DNA of 64,000 nucleotides from Alterinioella nitratireducens (GCF_013155465.1 NZ_JABJVX010000001.1:124001-188000), one strand, 5' to 3'. Positions 1 to 9,426 are shown, numbered from the stretch's first letter. The notes: generated by a model not told the origin, from the sequence alone. Program-made: numbers and translations.

Positions 1-338
1 GCGCGCGCGAGGAGATTTTCGGCCCCGTCCTCACCTCGATCCCGTTCGGAACGGAAGAGGAGGCGCTGCGGATCGCCAATGACACAGCTTACGGCCTCAC
101 CGGCTATGTCTGGACCAACGACCTGACGCGGGCCCTGCGCGTCACCGACAGGCTGGAGGCCGGGATGATCTGGGTAAACTCCGAGAACGTGCGCCACCTG
201 CCCACCCCCTTCGGCGGCGTCAAGGCCAGCGGCATGGGGCGCGATGGCGGCGACTGGTCCTTCGAGTTCTACATGGAGCAGAAACATATCGGCTTTGCCA
301 CCGGGGCGCATAAGATCATGCGGCTCGGCGCGGGGTGA
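1..338 (+). CDS. Aldehyde dehydrogenase, C-terminal part (5' end outside window)
   Basis: The open frame enters at base 3 and ends at TGA 336-338, giving about 111 C-terminal residues of an NAD(P)-dependent aldehyde dehydrogenase. The visible part has the family signature EEIFGPV, then ANDTAYGLTGYVW and the C-terminal FGGVKASGMGRDGG loop, all typical of the betaine-aldehyde / 5-carboxymethyl-2-hydroxymuconate-semialdehyde dehydrogenase group. The catalytic Cys and Glu lie upstream of the window. The next two genes are FAH-family and HpaH-like, so the likely role is the HpaE step: oxidation of 5-carboxymethyl-2-hydroxymuconate semialdehyde in homoprotocatechuate degradation. That substrate is inferred from context only. 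Confidence 0.85.
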   Translation, partial: AREEIFGPVLTSIPFGTEEEALRIANDTAYGLTGYVWTNDLTRALRVTDRLEAGMIWVNSENVRHLPTPFGGVKASGMGRDGGDWSFEFYMEQKHIGFATGAHKIMRLGAG

Positions 339-350
339 GCGTCGGGATTT

Positions 351-371
351 GAGTATTTGGACCAAGAAGAT
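351..371 (+). repeat. Partial Rhodobacteraceae-type intergenic repeat
   Basis: GAGTATTTGGACCAAGAAGA lies in the 45-base gap before the FAH-family gene. It resembles the cores at 33124-33147 (GGGATATTTCCGGAACAAAG) and, inverted, at 51413-51435. From memory, similar short elements (GAGTATTTGG-CAAGAAGA) recur between genes in Rhodobacteraceae genomes. Function unknown. This copy has no clear hairpin. Confidence 0.5.
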
Positions 372-383
372 GGGGGCAGGGTG

Positions 384-1235
384 ATGCGATTTGCAACGGT
401 GCGCGCGGGCCGTGAGCGGCTTTACGGCGCGATTGTCGAGGGCGGGTTCGTGGCGCTGTCACCCGATTTTGCGGAATGGGCCAGCCTGCGCGAGGTGATC
501 GCGGCGGGCGGGCTGGCGCAGCTGGCCGAGGCCGCCGAGGGGCGCGGCGTGACGCATGAGACCGTCACCTATGACCTGCCCGTGCCCGATGCCCGCGCGA
601 TCATCTGCGTCGGCGTCAACTTCCCCGACCGCAATGCCGAATACAAGGACGGCACCGATCTGCCGCCCAACATGTCGCTCTTCCCGCGCTTTGCCTCCTC
701 CTTCACAGGGCATGGCCAGCCGCTGATCCGTCCGCCCGAAAACCACACGCTGGATTACGAGGGCGAGGTCGCGGTGGTCATCGGCAAGACCGGACGGCGG
801 ATCGCGCAGGCCGACGCCTATGACCATATCGCCGCGCTGACGCTGTGCAACGAGGGCACGATCCGCGATTGGGTGCGCCATGCCAAGTTCAACGTCACCC
901 AAGGCAAGAACTGGGACCGTTCCGGCGCGATGGGGCCGTGGCTGGTGCCGTTCACCGATCCGGCGCAAATCGACGAGGCGCGCATCGAGACGCGGGTAAA
1001 CGGGGACTTGCGGCAGCAGGACGCGCTTGCCCGCATGATCTTTCCGATCCGCCGCCAGGTCGAATATATCTCGACCTTCATGACGCTGCATCCCGGCGAT
1101 ATCATCGTCACCGGAACCCCGACGGGCGCGGGCGCGCGGTTCGATCCGCCGCGCTATCTTGTGCCCGGCGACGTGGTGGAGGTCACGGCCACCGGCCTCG
1201 GCACCCTGCGCAACAGGGTCGAGGATGAGGCATGA
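384..1235 (+). CDS. Fumarylacetoacetate hydrolase (FAH) family protein, HpaG-like
   Basis: 283 residues. It has the FAH fold signatures ICVGVNFPDRNAEY, DYEGEVAVVIGKTGRRI (metal-binding Glu pair), NEGTIRDWV, and the GDIIVTGTPTGAGARFDPPR loop near the C-terminus. FAH-family members act on oxo-dienoates: hydrolysis, isomerisation or decarboxylation with Mg2+. Lying between an HpaE-like dehydrogenase and an HpaH-like hydratase, it probably performs the 5-oxopent-3-ene-1,2,5-tricarboxylate decarboxylase/isomerase (HpaG) step, but a related oxo-acid hydrolase is possible. I chose ATG 384, after GGGGGCAGGGTG, over an upstream in-frame TTG at 357 that lies inside an intergenic repeat. Its stop overlaps the next start by four bases (ATGA). 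Confidence 0.85.
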   Translation: MRFATVRAGRERLYGAIVEGGFVALSPDFAEWASLREVIAAGGLAQLAEAAEGRGVTHETVTYDLPVPDARAIICVGVNFPDRNAEYKDGTDLPPNMSLFPRFASSFTGHGQPLIRPPENHTLDYEGEVAVVIGKTGRRIAQADAYDHIAALTLCNEGTIRDWVRHAKFNVTQGKNWDRSGAMGPWLVPFTDPAQIDEARIETRVNGDLRQQDALARMIFPIRRQVEYISTFMTLHPGDIIVTGTPTGAGARFDPPRYLVPGDVVEVTATGLGTLRNRVEDEA

Positions 1236-2032
1236 GCCCCGAAGACCACGCCCGCGCCGCCCGCGACCTGCTGGAGGCGGAACGCAGGGGAACCCAGACC
1301 GGCCTGTTGTCGCGGCGTTATCCCGGCATGACGATGGACGATGCCTATGCCGTGCAATCGGCGCTGATAGCGGCGAAACTGGCCGAGGGGCGGCGCGTCA
1401 TCGGCTGGAAGATCGGCCTGACCTCGAAGGCGATGCAGGATGCGCTGAAGATCGACACCCCCGATTCCGGCGTGCTCTTCGATGACATGGCCTTCGATGA
1501 CGGCGTGACAATCCCCGCAGGCCGCTTCATCCAGCCGCGCATCGAGGCCGAGATCGCCTTTGTCATGAAGGCCCCGCTTGGGGGTGCCGACGTGACGCGC
1601 GCCGCTGTGCTGGCCGCGACCGGTTCCGTTGCCCCCGCGCTGGAGATCCTCGACACCCGCATCCTGCGCGCCGACCCCGCGACCGGGCAGACGCGGGTGA
1701 TCACCGACACGATCTCGGACAATGCGGCCAATGCCGGGATCGTTTTGGGCGATGCACGGCATGACCCGGAGGCGGTCGATCTCAGATGGGTCGGGGCTGT
1801 TGTCAGCCGCAACGATGAGGTCGAGGAAACCGGGCTTGGCGCGGGCGTGCTGAACGATCCGGTGGAGGGCATCGTCTGGCTTGCGCGGCGGATGGAGCAA
1901 TACGGCCAACGCATCGAGGCGGGCCAGGTGATCCTCTCGGGTTCGTTCATCCGGCCCGTCGAATGCCCGTCCGGCAGCCGCATCCATGCCGATTTCGGCG
2001 GCTTCGGATCGGTCGACCTGCGCTTCGCCTGA
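1232..2032 (+). CDS. hpaH: 2-oxo-hept-4-ene-1,7-dioate hydratase-like protein
   Basis: 266 residues, the usual length for the hydratase family of HpaH, MhpD and DmpE. Visible family blocks are GWKIGLTSKAMQ, DSGVLFDDM, QPRIEAEIAFV (metal-binding Glu residues), ALEILDTRI and the C-terminal ILSGSFIRPV. The family hydrates 2-hydroxy-alkadienoates to 4-hydroxy-2-oxo acids in the lower meta-cleavage pathway. The start overlaps the stop of the FAH gene (ATGA), so the two are translationally coupled. A 60-84-base gap then separates this operon from tamA. HpaH is preferred over MhpD because of the two upstream neighbours. No matching aldolase (HpaI) is in view downstream. Confidence 0.85.
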   Translation: MSPEDHARAARDLLEAERRGTQTGLLSRRYPGMTMDDAYAVQSALIAAKLAEGRRVIGWKIGLTSKAMQDALKIDTPDSGVLFDDMAFDDGVTIPAGRFIQPRIEAEIAFVMKAPLGGADVTRAAVLAATGSVAPALEILDTRILRADPATGQTRVITDTISDNAANAGIVLGDARHDPEAVDLRWVGAVVSRNDEVEETGLGAGVLNDPVEGIVWLARRMEQYGQRIEAGQVILSGSFIRPVECPSGSRIHADFGGFGSVDLRFA

Positions 2033-2116
2033 CATTGTCGTCACTTTTTCGGAATCCGGTGGAAACCAACTGGGGGGTGCCCTAGTTTTGGTATGACTGC
2101 GGACCGGGACCACATC

Positions 2117-3892
2117 ATGCGCCACCTCTTCACGATTGCCCTTGTTTCCCTGCTTTTGGCCCCACCGGCGCAGGCGCAGAATGACGTTCGATTTCAAGTC
2201 CTTGGCGGCGACGAGGCGCTGCGCGATGCGCTGATCGCGGCCTCGCGCCTGCAGGCCGTCACGGACGAGGAGGACAGCGCGAGTCAGGACATCGTGGCCG
2301 CCGCCCGGTCCGACTATGCGCGCCTTCTGGCGGTGCTCTATGAGCAGGGCTATTTCGGCCCTGATATTTCCATCACGCTGAATGGGCGGGAAGTCGCCGG
2401 GATGTCGCCCTTCGACCGGATCACGCAGGTCCGGAGCGCCGCGATCACGGTGGAACCGGGCCGCGCCTTCCGCCTTGGCCGCGCCGTCATCGCGCCGCTC
2501 GCCCCCGGCACCGACCTGCCCGAGGGGTTTCGCAGCGGCGCACCGGCGGGCACCGTGATCCTGCGCGAGACGACCGAGGCGGGCATCATGGGCTGGCGCA
2601 CCCAGGGTCACGCCACGGCGGATGTGGGCAACCAGCAGATCACCGCGCGCCACAACGAGGCCGAACTGGACGCCGAGATCACGTTGGCCCCCGGCCCGGT
2701 CTACCGCTTCGGCACCCTGATCCCGCGAGGCGAGGAACGGATGCGCACCCGCCGCGTGTTGCGCATCGCGGGCCTGCCCACGGGCGAGGTCTATGACCCC
2801 GATGAGGTTGACCGCGCCGCCGACCGGCTGCGCGACACCGGCGTCTTCACCTCGGTCGGCTTCACCGAGATTCCCAACCCCGACGGCACCCTGGATGTGC
2901 AGGCCGAACTGGTCGAGGCCCCCCTGCGCCGCGTCGGGTTCGGCGCCGAGATCCAGTCGCAGGACGGGCTGACGGTCAGCGGTTACTGGCTGCATCGCAA
3001 CCTCTTTGGCGGGGCGGAACGGCTGCGCTTCGACGCGGAAATCTCGGATATCGGCGCGCAGAACAGCGGCATTGACGGGTTCGTTTCGGGCCTTTTCTCG
3101 CGCCCCGCCGACCTGACACCCGACACCACGCTGGAACTGGGCTTTCGCATCGAGCATCTGGATGAGCCGACATTCGTGGAGGACACCGCCAGCATCAATA
3201 TCGGGCTGGAGCATCAATTCTCGGACGAGCTGACCGCCACGGCGGGCGTCTTCGCACGCTATTCGGATGTGTCGGACAACTTCTCGGAGCGTTCGGTCTG
3301 GATGGTGGGCCTGCCGCTCGGGCTGACCTGGGATTCGCGCGACAACGCCTTTGACGCGGCCAGCGGCTGGTATGCCGATGCCACGCTGACCCCCTTCACC
3401 GCGTTCGAGGATGGCGGCGGTGTCCGCGCCACCGCCGATCTGCGCGCCTATTACGGCTTCGGCGAAGAGGACAGCACCCGCCTGGCGGGCCGGTTGCAAC
3501 TGGGCACCGTCGATGGCGGCGATATTGCCGCGCTGCCGCCCGATTGGCTGTTCTACTCCGGCGGCTCAGGGACGGTGCGCGGGCAGGACCACCAGTCGCT
3601 CGGCGCGATGCAGAACGGGGTGCAGACAGGCGGGCGCAGCTTTGCCGGGGCGTCCTTCGAGATCCGCCAGGACCTCTTTGGCAATTTCGGCGCGGTGGCC
3701 TTCTACGATGTGGGCTATGTGTCGGAGGGCGCCTATGGAGAAGGGGCCAGCGACTGGCATTCGGGCGCGGGGCTCGGCCTGCGCTATGACACGCCCATCG
3801 GCCCCATCCGCCTGGATATCGCCACGCCCGTGTCGGGGGATGGCACCGGCGAGGATGTGCATCTCTACCTCGGTATTGGACAGAACTTTTGA
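2117..3892 (+). CDS. tamA: TamA, Omp85-family outer-membrane assembly protein
   Basis: About 591 residues from ATG 2117, which opens a clear Sec signal peptide (MRHLFTIALVSLLLAPPAQA). An in-frame ATG at 2093 would add eight polar residues. The mature N-terminal half looks like POTRA repeats (for example GRAFRLGRAVI, GPVYRFG, LRDTGVFTSVGF). The C-terminal half is the 16-stranded Omp85 barrel, with the conserved VRGQDHQSLG segment (lid/VRGF-like motif) and a terminal GIGQNF. TamA works in the outer membrane with TamB to assemble outer-membrane proteins and lipids. tamB follows with an overlapping start (TTGA). Confidence 0.92.
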   Translation: MRHLFTIALVSLLLAPPAQAQNDVRFQVLGGDEALRDALIAASRLQAVTDEEDSASQDIVAAARSDYARLLAVLYEQGYFGPDISITLNGREVAGMSPFDRITQVRSAAITVEPGRAFRLGRAVIAPLAPGTDLPEGFRSGAPAGTVILRETTEAGIMGWRTQGHATADVGNQQITARHNEAELDAEITLAPGPVYRFGTLIPRGEERMRTRRVLRIAGLPTGEVYDPDEVDRAADRLRDTGVFTSVGFTEIPNPDGTLDVQAELVEAPLRRVGFGAEIQSQDGLTVSGYWLHRNLFGGAERLRFDAEISDIGAQNSGIDGFVSGLFSRPADLTPDTTLELGFRIEHLDEPTFVEDTASINIGLEHQFSDELTATAGVFARYSDVSDNFSERSVWMVGLPLGLTWDSRDNAFDAASGWYADATLTPFTAFEDGGGVRATADLRAYYGFGEEDSTRLAGRLQLGTVDGGDIAALPPDWLFYSGGSGTVRGQDHQSLGAMQNGVQTGGRSFAGASFEIRQDLFGNFGAVAFYDVGYVSEGAYGEGASDWHSGAGLGLRYDTPIGPIRLDIATPVSGDGTGEDVHLYLGIGQNF

Positions 3893-6800
3893 CCCGTTTC
3901 CTGATTGCCCTCTTCCTGATCTTCCTGACCGGCCCTGCCCTGGCGCAGGACGAGCAGGAGCGTGACCGCTCGCTCATTGTCGGCTTCATCGAGGATGCGC
4001 TGTCGGACGGGGCGGCGCGTTCGGTGCGGATCGACGGGTTCTCCGGCGCGCTCAGCTCCACCGCGACGCTGGAGCGGCTGACCGTCGCGGACGCCGATGG
4101 CGTCTGGCTGACCATCGAGAATGCGGAACTGAACTGGAACCGCTCCGCGTTGTTCGCGGGCCAGGTCGACATCACCCGGCTGGCCGCCGAGCGCATCGCG
4201 CTGGAGCGACTGCCCGTCTCCGAAGGCGGCGACATGCCCCCGCCCGAGGCGGTCCCGTTTTCCCTGCCCGACTTGCCCGTGTCGATCCAGATCGGTGAGT
4301 TGCAGATCGACCGGATCGAGCTTGGCGCGCCGCTTCTGGGGTTCGAGGTGCTGGCCAGCGCCAGCGGATCGGTGTCTCTGGCAGGCGGCGAGGGCACGGC
4401 GGCGCTGGACCTGACGCGGCTGGACGGTCCCGAAGGCGTCTTCGCGCTTGCCGCCAGTTATTCCAATGAAACCGGCGTGTTGGACCTCAACCTTGAACTG
4501 ACTGAGGATGCGGGCGGCATCGCGGCAACGCTGCTCGACATCCCCGAAACCCCCTCGGTCGAACTGGCGGTCGAAGGGTCCGGCCCGCTCAATGACTTCG
4601 CCGCCGACATCACGCTTGCCACCGATGGCGAACCGCGCCTGTCGGGCGACGTCACGCTCAGCCAGTCCGACGCGGGCGCGCGGCAATTGGCGGTCGACCT
4701 TTCGGGCGATGTGGCGCGGCTGCTGGCCCCGGATTACCAGCCCTTCTTCGGCAATGCGGTCAGCCTTCAGGCGCTTGCGATCACCGCGCCGGATGGGGCG
4801 ATGGTGCTGGACCGGTTCGAGATCACCACCGCCTCGCTCTCCGTCTCGGGCTCGGGCGCGCTGGACCCGTCCGGCACGCCGGAGCGGTTTTCGCTGACCA
4901 TGCTGATGCGCCCCGCCGAGGGCGACCTCGTGCGCCTGCCGATCCCCGGCCAGCGGGTCGAGGCCGCCAGCGCCGACATCTCGCTCAGCTATGACCGCAC
5001 GGCGGGGGAAAGCTGGCAGGGGCAGGCCTCGCTGATCGACCTGCGGCTCGACACGATGCAGCTGGACGAGGCGCAGCTTGACATGTCCGGCACGATTCTG
5101 ACGCCGGATAACACGCTTGAAGGCGTCACTGCCGAAGTTGCCGCCAGTTTCGAGGGGCTGACGCTGGAAGATGACGCGCTGCAACAGGCGGTCGGCCCCG
5201 CCGGACAGGCCGGGTTCGACCTGGTCTGGTCCGATGGCGACCCGGTCGAGATCACCGATCTGACCCTCTCCACCCGCAACGCGCAACTCAGCGGCAGTGC
5301 CGATTTCACCACGCCGGAAGAACAGTTGATGCTGGCGCTGCAACTTGAGGGGATGCTGCCCGACCTTTCCGCCTTCTCGGCGCTGGCGGGCAGCGATCTT
5401 GAGGGTGCCGTCGCGGTCGAATTGCGCGGCGCGGTGGAGCTTCTGTCGGGCGCCTTCGACCTGCGCGTCGACGGCACCGGGCAGGAAATCGCGCTTGGTG
5501 TCGGCGAGCCAGAGGGGATCCTGGCGGGCGAGACCGTGATCAGCGCGCTGGCCATTCGCGACGAAGACGGGTTGCGCATCGACAATTTGCAGCTCGAGGG
5601 GCAGGAGATCACCGCCAGCGGCAGCGTGGCCCTGGCGAGCGACGCCAGCCGGGTGCAATTCGACGCGGCCCTGCGCGAGGCCGGTCTGATCAATCCTGCC
5701 CTCTCCGGGCCGCTGACACTCGCGGCGGCGCTGGAGCGCGGGGCCTCTGATACGCCTTGGGACGTGGAGGCCGAGGCGCAGCTGCCCAACATCGCCGTGA
5801 GCCTCGCCGGTCAGGTCGGCCGGCCGGATGGCGGGTTCGACCTGCGCCTCGACGGCGTCGCGCAGGATCTTGAGCTTGGCCTGGGCGAGCCCGAGGGCCT
5901 TCTGGCGGGCGAAACCGTCCTCAGTGCGCGGGCCGTGCAGGATGCGGACGGCCTGCGCATCGAAGATTTGCAGGTCGAGGGCCAGCAGATCACCGCCAGC
6001 GGCAGCGCTTCCATCGCGCCCGAGGCCAGCCGGGTGCAATTGGACGCGCGGCTGCGCAATGCCGGCCTGATCAGTTCCTCCATCTCCGGGCCGCTGACGG
6101 TCGCGGCAACACTGGAACGCGGCGCGTCCGATACGCCCTGGAACCTGGAGGCCGAGGCGCGGCTGCAAAACATCGCCGTGAACGCCAGGGGCCAGGTCGG
6201 CCTGCCGGATGGCGCGGTCGATCTGCGGGTGACGGGCAACGCTGCGCTGGCGCTGGTCAACCCGTTCATCGCGCCGCGCTCGGTGCAGGGCATGGCCAAT
6301 CTGGACCTGCGGATACAGGGCCAGCCTGGTCTGCCCGCCGTTTCCGGCACGATTTCGGCCAACGGGTTGCGCGTCGCGGCCCCCAACCTGGGTCTGGCGC
6401 TGGAGAACCTTTCGGCCAATGTGCAACTGTCGGGCGGGCGCGCGAGCGTCAGCGGCCAGGGCGCGCTGTCGACGGGGGGCAATGTCAACCTCGATGGCTC
6501 GGTCGATCTGACCGGGCCGGGGCTGCCGGGAAATATCGACGTGACCCTGACCCAGGCCCGCATCGTGCAGGGCGATTTCCTGCAAACCGTGGTGACGCGC
6601 GGCGACATCTCGATTTCGGGGCGGCTCACGCAGGGGCCGACGATCAGCGGCCAGATCGACCTGGGCCAGACCGATATCGTCCTGACCAATTCCACCACCG
6701 GCGCGGCCGAACCGATCCCCGACATCCGCCACGTGAACGAGGACCGCGACTCGCGCATCGCGCGGGCCAATGCGGGGCTGATCGGGCAAGGCGGCGGCGG

Positions 6801-7503
6801 TGCCTCCGGGCCTCCCCTGCCGCTCGATCTGACCATCTCCGCGCCCAACCGCATCTTCGTGCGTGGCTCGGGGCTCGATGCCGAAATGGGCGGCGCGATC
6901 CGCATCGGCGGCACCACGGCCAATGTCATCCCCTCGGGCCAGTTCGAGCTGATCCGGGGCCGCCTATCCGTGGTCGGGCAGCGCTTCGACCTGATCGAAG
7001 GCTCGGTGACGCTACAGGGCAGTTTCGACCCCTACCTGCGTGTCGTGGCACAGACCGAGGCGGGTGACGTGCTGGCGCGCATCATCGTGGAGGGGCCGAT
7101 CTCGAACCCGGAACTCACGCTCACCTCGACGCCAAGCCTGCCCGAGGACGAGATCCTGTCGCGGCTTCTGTTCGGGCGCGAGGCCTCCAGCCTCTCGGCG
7201 GTTCAGGCGCTGCAACTGGTCGATGGCCTCTCGCGGCTGGCGGGCTCGGGCAGCGTCATCGGCGGCATCCGCGACAGCCTCGGTGTCGATGACCTCGACC
7301 TGACCACGGATGCCGAGGGCAACGCGCAGGTGCGCCTTGGTCGCTATATCGGTGAGAACGCCTATACGGATGTGCAGATCGGCTCGGACGGAGAGGCCGA
7401 GGCCTCGATCAACCTCGATCTCACCCCCAATATCACCGCGCGCGGCAGCTTCTCCTCGGACGGGCAGAGCGGGATCGGCGTCTTTTTCGAACGCGACTAC
7501 TGA
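3889..7503 (+). CDS. tamB: TamB, inner-membrane-anchored translocation/assembly protein
   Basis: 1204 residues. The N-terminus MTRFLIALFLIFLTGPALA is a signal anchor. The body is a long run of amphipathic beta segments typical of AsmA/TamB-like bridging proteins. The C-terminal DUF490 domain includes SAPNRIFVRGSGLDAEMGG, FELIRGRLSVVGQRFD and LSRLLFG, all hallmark TamB sequences. It spans the periplasm as a lipid-conducting groove and partners TamA. The start is TTG 3889, sharing TTGA with the tamA stop; no ATG gives the signal peptide. It contains an exact-period tandem duplication of 127 residues (separate entry). The end is TGA 7501-7503. Confidence 0.93.
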   Translation: MTRFLIALFLIFLTGPALAQDEQERDRSLIVGFIEDALSDGAARSVRIDGFSGALSSTATLERLTVADADGVWLTIENAELNWNRSALFAGQVDITRLAAERIALERLPVSEGGDMPPPEAVPFSLPDLPVSIQIGELQIDRIELGAPLLGFEVLASASGSVSLAGGEGTAALDLTRLDGPEGVFALAASYSNETGVLDLNLELTEDAGGIAATLLDIPETPSVELAVEGSGPLNDFAADITLATDGEPRLSGDVTLSQSDAGARQLAVDLSGDVARLLAPDYQPFFGNAVSLQALAITAPDGAMVLDRFEITTASLSVSGSGALDPSGTPERFSLTMLMRPAEGDLVRLPIPGQRVEAASADISLSYDRTAGESWQGQASLIDLRLDTMQLDEAQLDMSGTILTPDNTLEGVTAEVAASFEGLTLEDDALQQAVGPAGQAGFDLVWSDGDPVEITDLTLSTRNAQLSGSADFTTPEEQLMLALQLEGMLPDLSAFSALAGSDLEGAVAVELRGAVELLSGAFDLRVDGTGQEIALGVGEPEGILAGETVISALAIRDEDGLRIDNLQLEGQEITASGSVALASDASRVQFDAALREAGLINPALSGPLTLAAALERGASDTPWDVEAEAQLPNIAVSLAGQVGRPDGGFDLRLDGVAQDLELGLGEPEGLLAGETVLSARAVQDADGLRIEDLQVEGQQITASGSASIAPEASRVQLDARLRNAGLISSSISGPLTVAATLERGASDTPWNLEAEARLQNIAVNARGQVGLPDGAVDLRVTGNAALALVNPFIAPRSVQGMANLDLRIQGQPGLPAVSGTISANGLRVAAPNLGLALENLSANVQLSGGRASVSGQGALSTGGNVNLDGSVDLTGPGLPGNIDVTLTQARIVQGDFLQTVVTRGDISISGRLTQGPTISGQIDLGQTDIVLTNSTTGAAEPIPDIRHVNEDRDSRIARANAGLIGQGGGGASGPPLPLDLTISAPNRIFVRGSGLDAEMGGAIRIGGTTANVIPSGQFELIRGRLSVVGQRFDLIEGSVTLQGSFDPYLRVVAQTEAGDVLARIIVEGPISNPELTLTSTPSLPEDEILSRLLFGREASSLSAVQALQLVDGLSRLAGSGSVIGGIRDSLGVDDLDLTTDAEGNAQVRLGRYIGENAYTDVQIGSDGEAEASINLDLTPNITARGSFSSDGQSGIGVFFERDY
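5461..6222 (+). repeat. Tandem 381-bp (127-codon) duplication inside tamB
   Basis: Bases 5461-5841 and 5842-6222 encode two adjacent 127-residue units that align without gaps. Both begin LR-DG and share GEPEG-LAGETV, ITASGS, ASRVQ, SGPLT-AA-LERGASDTPW and GQVG-PDG. Roughly two thirds of residues are identical by eye. A third unit begins (LRVTGN) and then diverges at once. The units probably add length to the TamB beta-groove. They may also be a recombination target, since stretches near CTGGCGGGCGA are conserved at DNA level. Confidence 0.9.
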
Positions 7504-7523
7504 GGGACGTTGCATTTTGTGTT

Positions 7524-8474
7524 ATGCTGCACCGGTATTCGTTGCGTATGGGGGCGGAGATGCAGAGCCTCGACCCGAAACAGACCCGCGCCTTTCTGGC
7601 CGCGACCACGGCGGGCACCGTGCGCGGCGCGGCGGAAGCCCTTGGCGTCGAGCCCTCCACCATCAGCCGCGCCATCACCGGGCTTGAGACGACACTGGCC
7701 ACCCGCCTCATCGAACGGGGCCGCCGGGGCGTGCAACTGACCGAGGCGGGGGCGCTTCTGCGCGACCACCTGCGCCGGGAAGCCTCTGAGATGGAGGCGC
7801 TGCAATCGCGCTTCGATGCGCTCAAGGGCATGGCACGCGGCACCGTGCGGGTGGCGGTGGGTGAAGGCTTTGTCGGCGATCTGGTCGGCGGCGCGCTGCC
7901 CGGTTTCGCGGCCACCCATCCCGGCCTGACCTACGCGCTGGAGCAGGGCTCCACCGATGCCGTTCGCCACAGCGTGATGACCGATCAGGCCCATCTGGGG
8001 CTGGCCTATGACGTCGCCCCCGACCGCGCGCTCAAGCTTCTGGCGCGCCATCCGCAACCCCTGATGATGCTGGCGCGTCCGGGCTCGCGCTTTGCCGATC
8101 TCTCCGCGCCGCTTTCCATGGCGGCGCTGGCCAATCTTCCGGCGGCGGTGCTGACGGGCGGCTACGGTGTCGGGTCGGTTCTGGCACGGGCCGAGGCGCG
8201 GGCGGGTCACCGGCTGCACGCGGTGGTCGAGACCGGATCCATCGCCGTCCTCTTGGCCTTCGCGCGCTCCGGCATGGGCGTCACCGTCCTGCCGCGCTTC
8301 GCCGCCATGGCCGATATCGCGGCGGGCGGGCTGGTCGCGCGCGAGATCGCCGAGCCCGAGTTTCAGACCGGCGAAGCCGCGCTGATCGCCCGCAATGGCC
8401 GGGAACTCCCGCGCGCCGCGCAGTCCATGGCGGCGAATCTGGCCCGGCGCATGGCGGCTTTCGGCGGGCAATAG
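7524..8474 (+). CDS. LysR-family transcriptional regulator
   Basis: Up to 316 residues. The N-terminal winged HTH is plain: DPKQTRAFLAATTAGTVRGA, then LGVEPSTISRAITGLE and LIERGRRGVQLTEAG. A LysR substrate-binding domain follows from about residue 100, opening GTVRVAVGEGFVGDLVGGAL. The ATG at 7560 (12 codons downstream, after GGGGGCGGAG) is an equally good start. It lies 20 bases after tamB and 94 bases before a 3-hydroxyisobutyrate-dehydrogenase-like gene on the same strand, so that downstream run is its most likely target. Effector unknown. A GTTGCG/CGCAAC inverted repeat sits just after its stop. Confidence 0.88.
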   Translation: MLHRYSLRMGAEMQSLDPKQTRAFLAATTAGTVRGAAEALGVEPSTISRAITGLETTLATRLIERGRRGVQLTEAGALLRDHLRREASEMEALQSRFDALKGMARGTVRVAVGEGFVGDLVGGALPGFAATHPGLTYALEQGSTDAVRHSVMTDQAHLGLAYDVAPDRALKLLARHPQPLMMLARPGSRFADLSAPLSMAALANLPAAVLTGGYGVGSVLARAEARAGHRLHAVVETGSIAVLLAFARSGMGVTVLPRFAAMADIAAGGLVAREIAEPEFQTGEAALIARNGRELPRAAQSMAANLARRMAAFGGQ

Positions 8475-8568
8475 GTTGCGTGGCGCGCAACGATAAACTC
8501 CGATCCTTGCCTTTCCTGCCGCGCCGATCCCTGCCACTCTGGCGGGGAAACCGGCGGAGGGCAGGAGA

Positions 8569-9426
8569 ATGAAACTCGGCATCATCGGATGCGGCAACAT
8601 GGGCGGCGGCATGGCGCGGCATCTCGCTGACAGCGGCTGGCAGGTGGCGGCGCATGATCCCGATGCGGACCGGTTGGCCGCGTTGGCGGGGGTGGACGCT
8701 TTCCCCCACGCCCGTGCCCTCGCCGCCGCCTGCGACGTGATCGTGCTCTCGCTACCCACCGCCGCCATGGTGCGCGCGGTCATGGCCGAGATCGCTGATG
8801 CCCTGACCCAAGGCGCCACGATCCTGGATACCTCCACCTCCGACCCCGCCACCTCGCAGGCGCTCCATGCGGCGTGCGCGGCCAGGGGCGTCCAGTTCAT
8901 CGACGGCCCTGTCAGCGGCGGGCCGTCTGCGGCGCGGGCGGGCAACATGACGATGGTTCTGGGCGGCGAGGCGCAGGCCATCGCCAACATCCGCCCGCTT
9001 CTGGACGCGCTCACCGCCAGGACCGTGCATATCGGCGACCCCGGCTCGGGCCATGCCGCCAAGATCGTCAACAACATGCTCTGCGCGGCCAACCTTGTGC
9101 TGGTCTCCGAGGCGGTGCGGCTGGGGCAGGCCGCGGGCGTCGCCCCCGCCGCCCTGCTGGAGGGCGTCAATGCAGGCTCGGGCCGCTCCGCCGTCAGCGA
9201 GGTGAATTTCCCGAAATGGGTGCTGCCGGATGCCTTCGACAGCGGCTTCACCATGGGCCTGATGCGCAAGGATGTGCGGCTGGCGCAAACACTGGCAGAG
9301 GGTGCGGGCGTGCCGATCCCCGCCTTCACCCGCATCGCGCAGATCTGGGCCGACAGCGCCGCGACCCTGCCCGACGGGGACGACTTCAACCGGATCGTGC
9401 AGTTTCAGACGGAGCAGGACCAATGA
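8569..9426 (+). CDS. NAD-binding 3-hydroxyisobutyrate dehydrogenase / tartronate semialdehyde reductase family
   Basis: 285 residues, typical length. The Rossmann motif GIIGCGNMGGGMA is at residues 4-16. The substrate loop is FIDGPVSGGPSAARAG, and the catalytic-lysine segment is GSGHAAKIVNNML. These enzymes oxidise or reduce beta-hydroxy acids (3-hydroxyisobutyrate, tartronate semialdehyde, and others). The start follows GGAGGGCAGGAGA, a strong ribosome-binding site, and the stop overlaps the aldehyde dehydrogenase start (ATGA). The pair is reminiscent of valine catabolism (MmsB/MmsA), but the next gene lacks clear MmsA features, so I leave the substrate open. Likely first gene of an operon running to 13933. 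Confidence 0.85.
   Translation: MKLGIIGCGNMGGGMARHLADSGWQVAAHDPDADRLAALAGVDAFPHARALAAACDVIVLSLPTAAMVRAVMAEIADALTQGATILDTSTSDPATSQALHAACAARGVQFIDGPVSGGPSAARAGNMTMVLGGEAQAIANIRPLLDALTARTVHIGDPGSGHAAKIVNNMLCAANLVLVSEAVRLGQAAGVAPAALLEGVNAGSGRSAVSEVNFPKWVLPDAFDSGFTMGLMRKDVRLAQTLAEGAGVPIPAFTRIAQIWADSAATLPDGDDFNRIVQFQTEQDQ

Noticed and set aside
3865-6789. A 974-codon open frame antisense to tamB, and similar long ones at 1154-3499 and 60136-62415 (minus)
   Set aside because: Each lies wholly opposite well-supported genes, shows no motif and has shadow-type composition caused by high GC at third positions.
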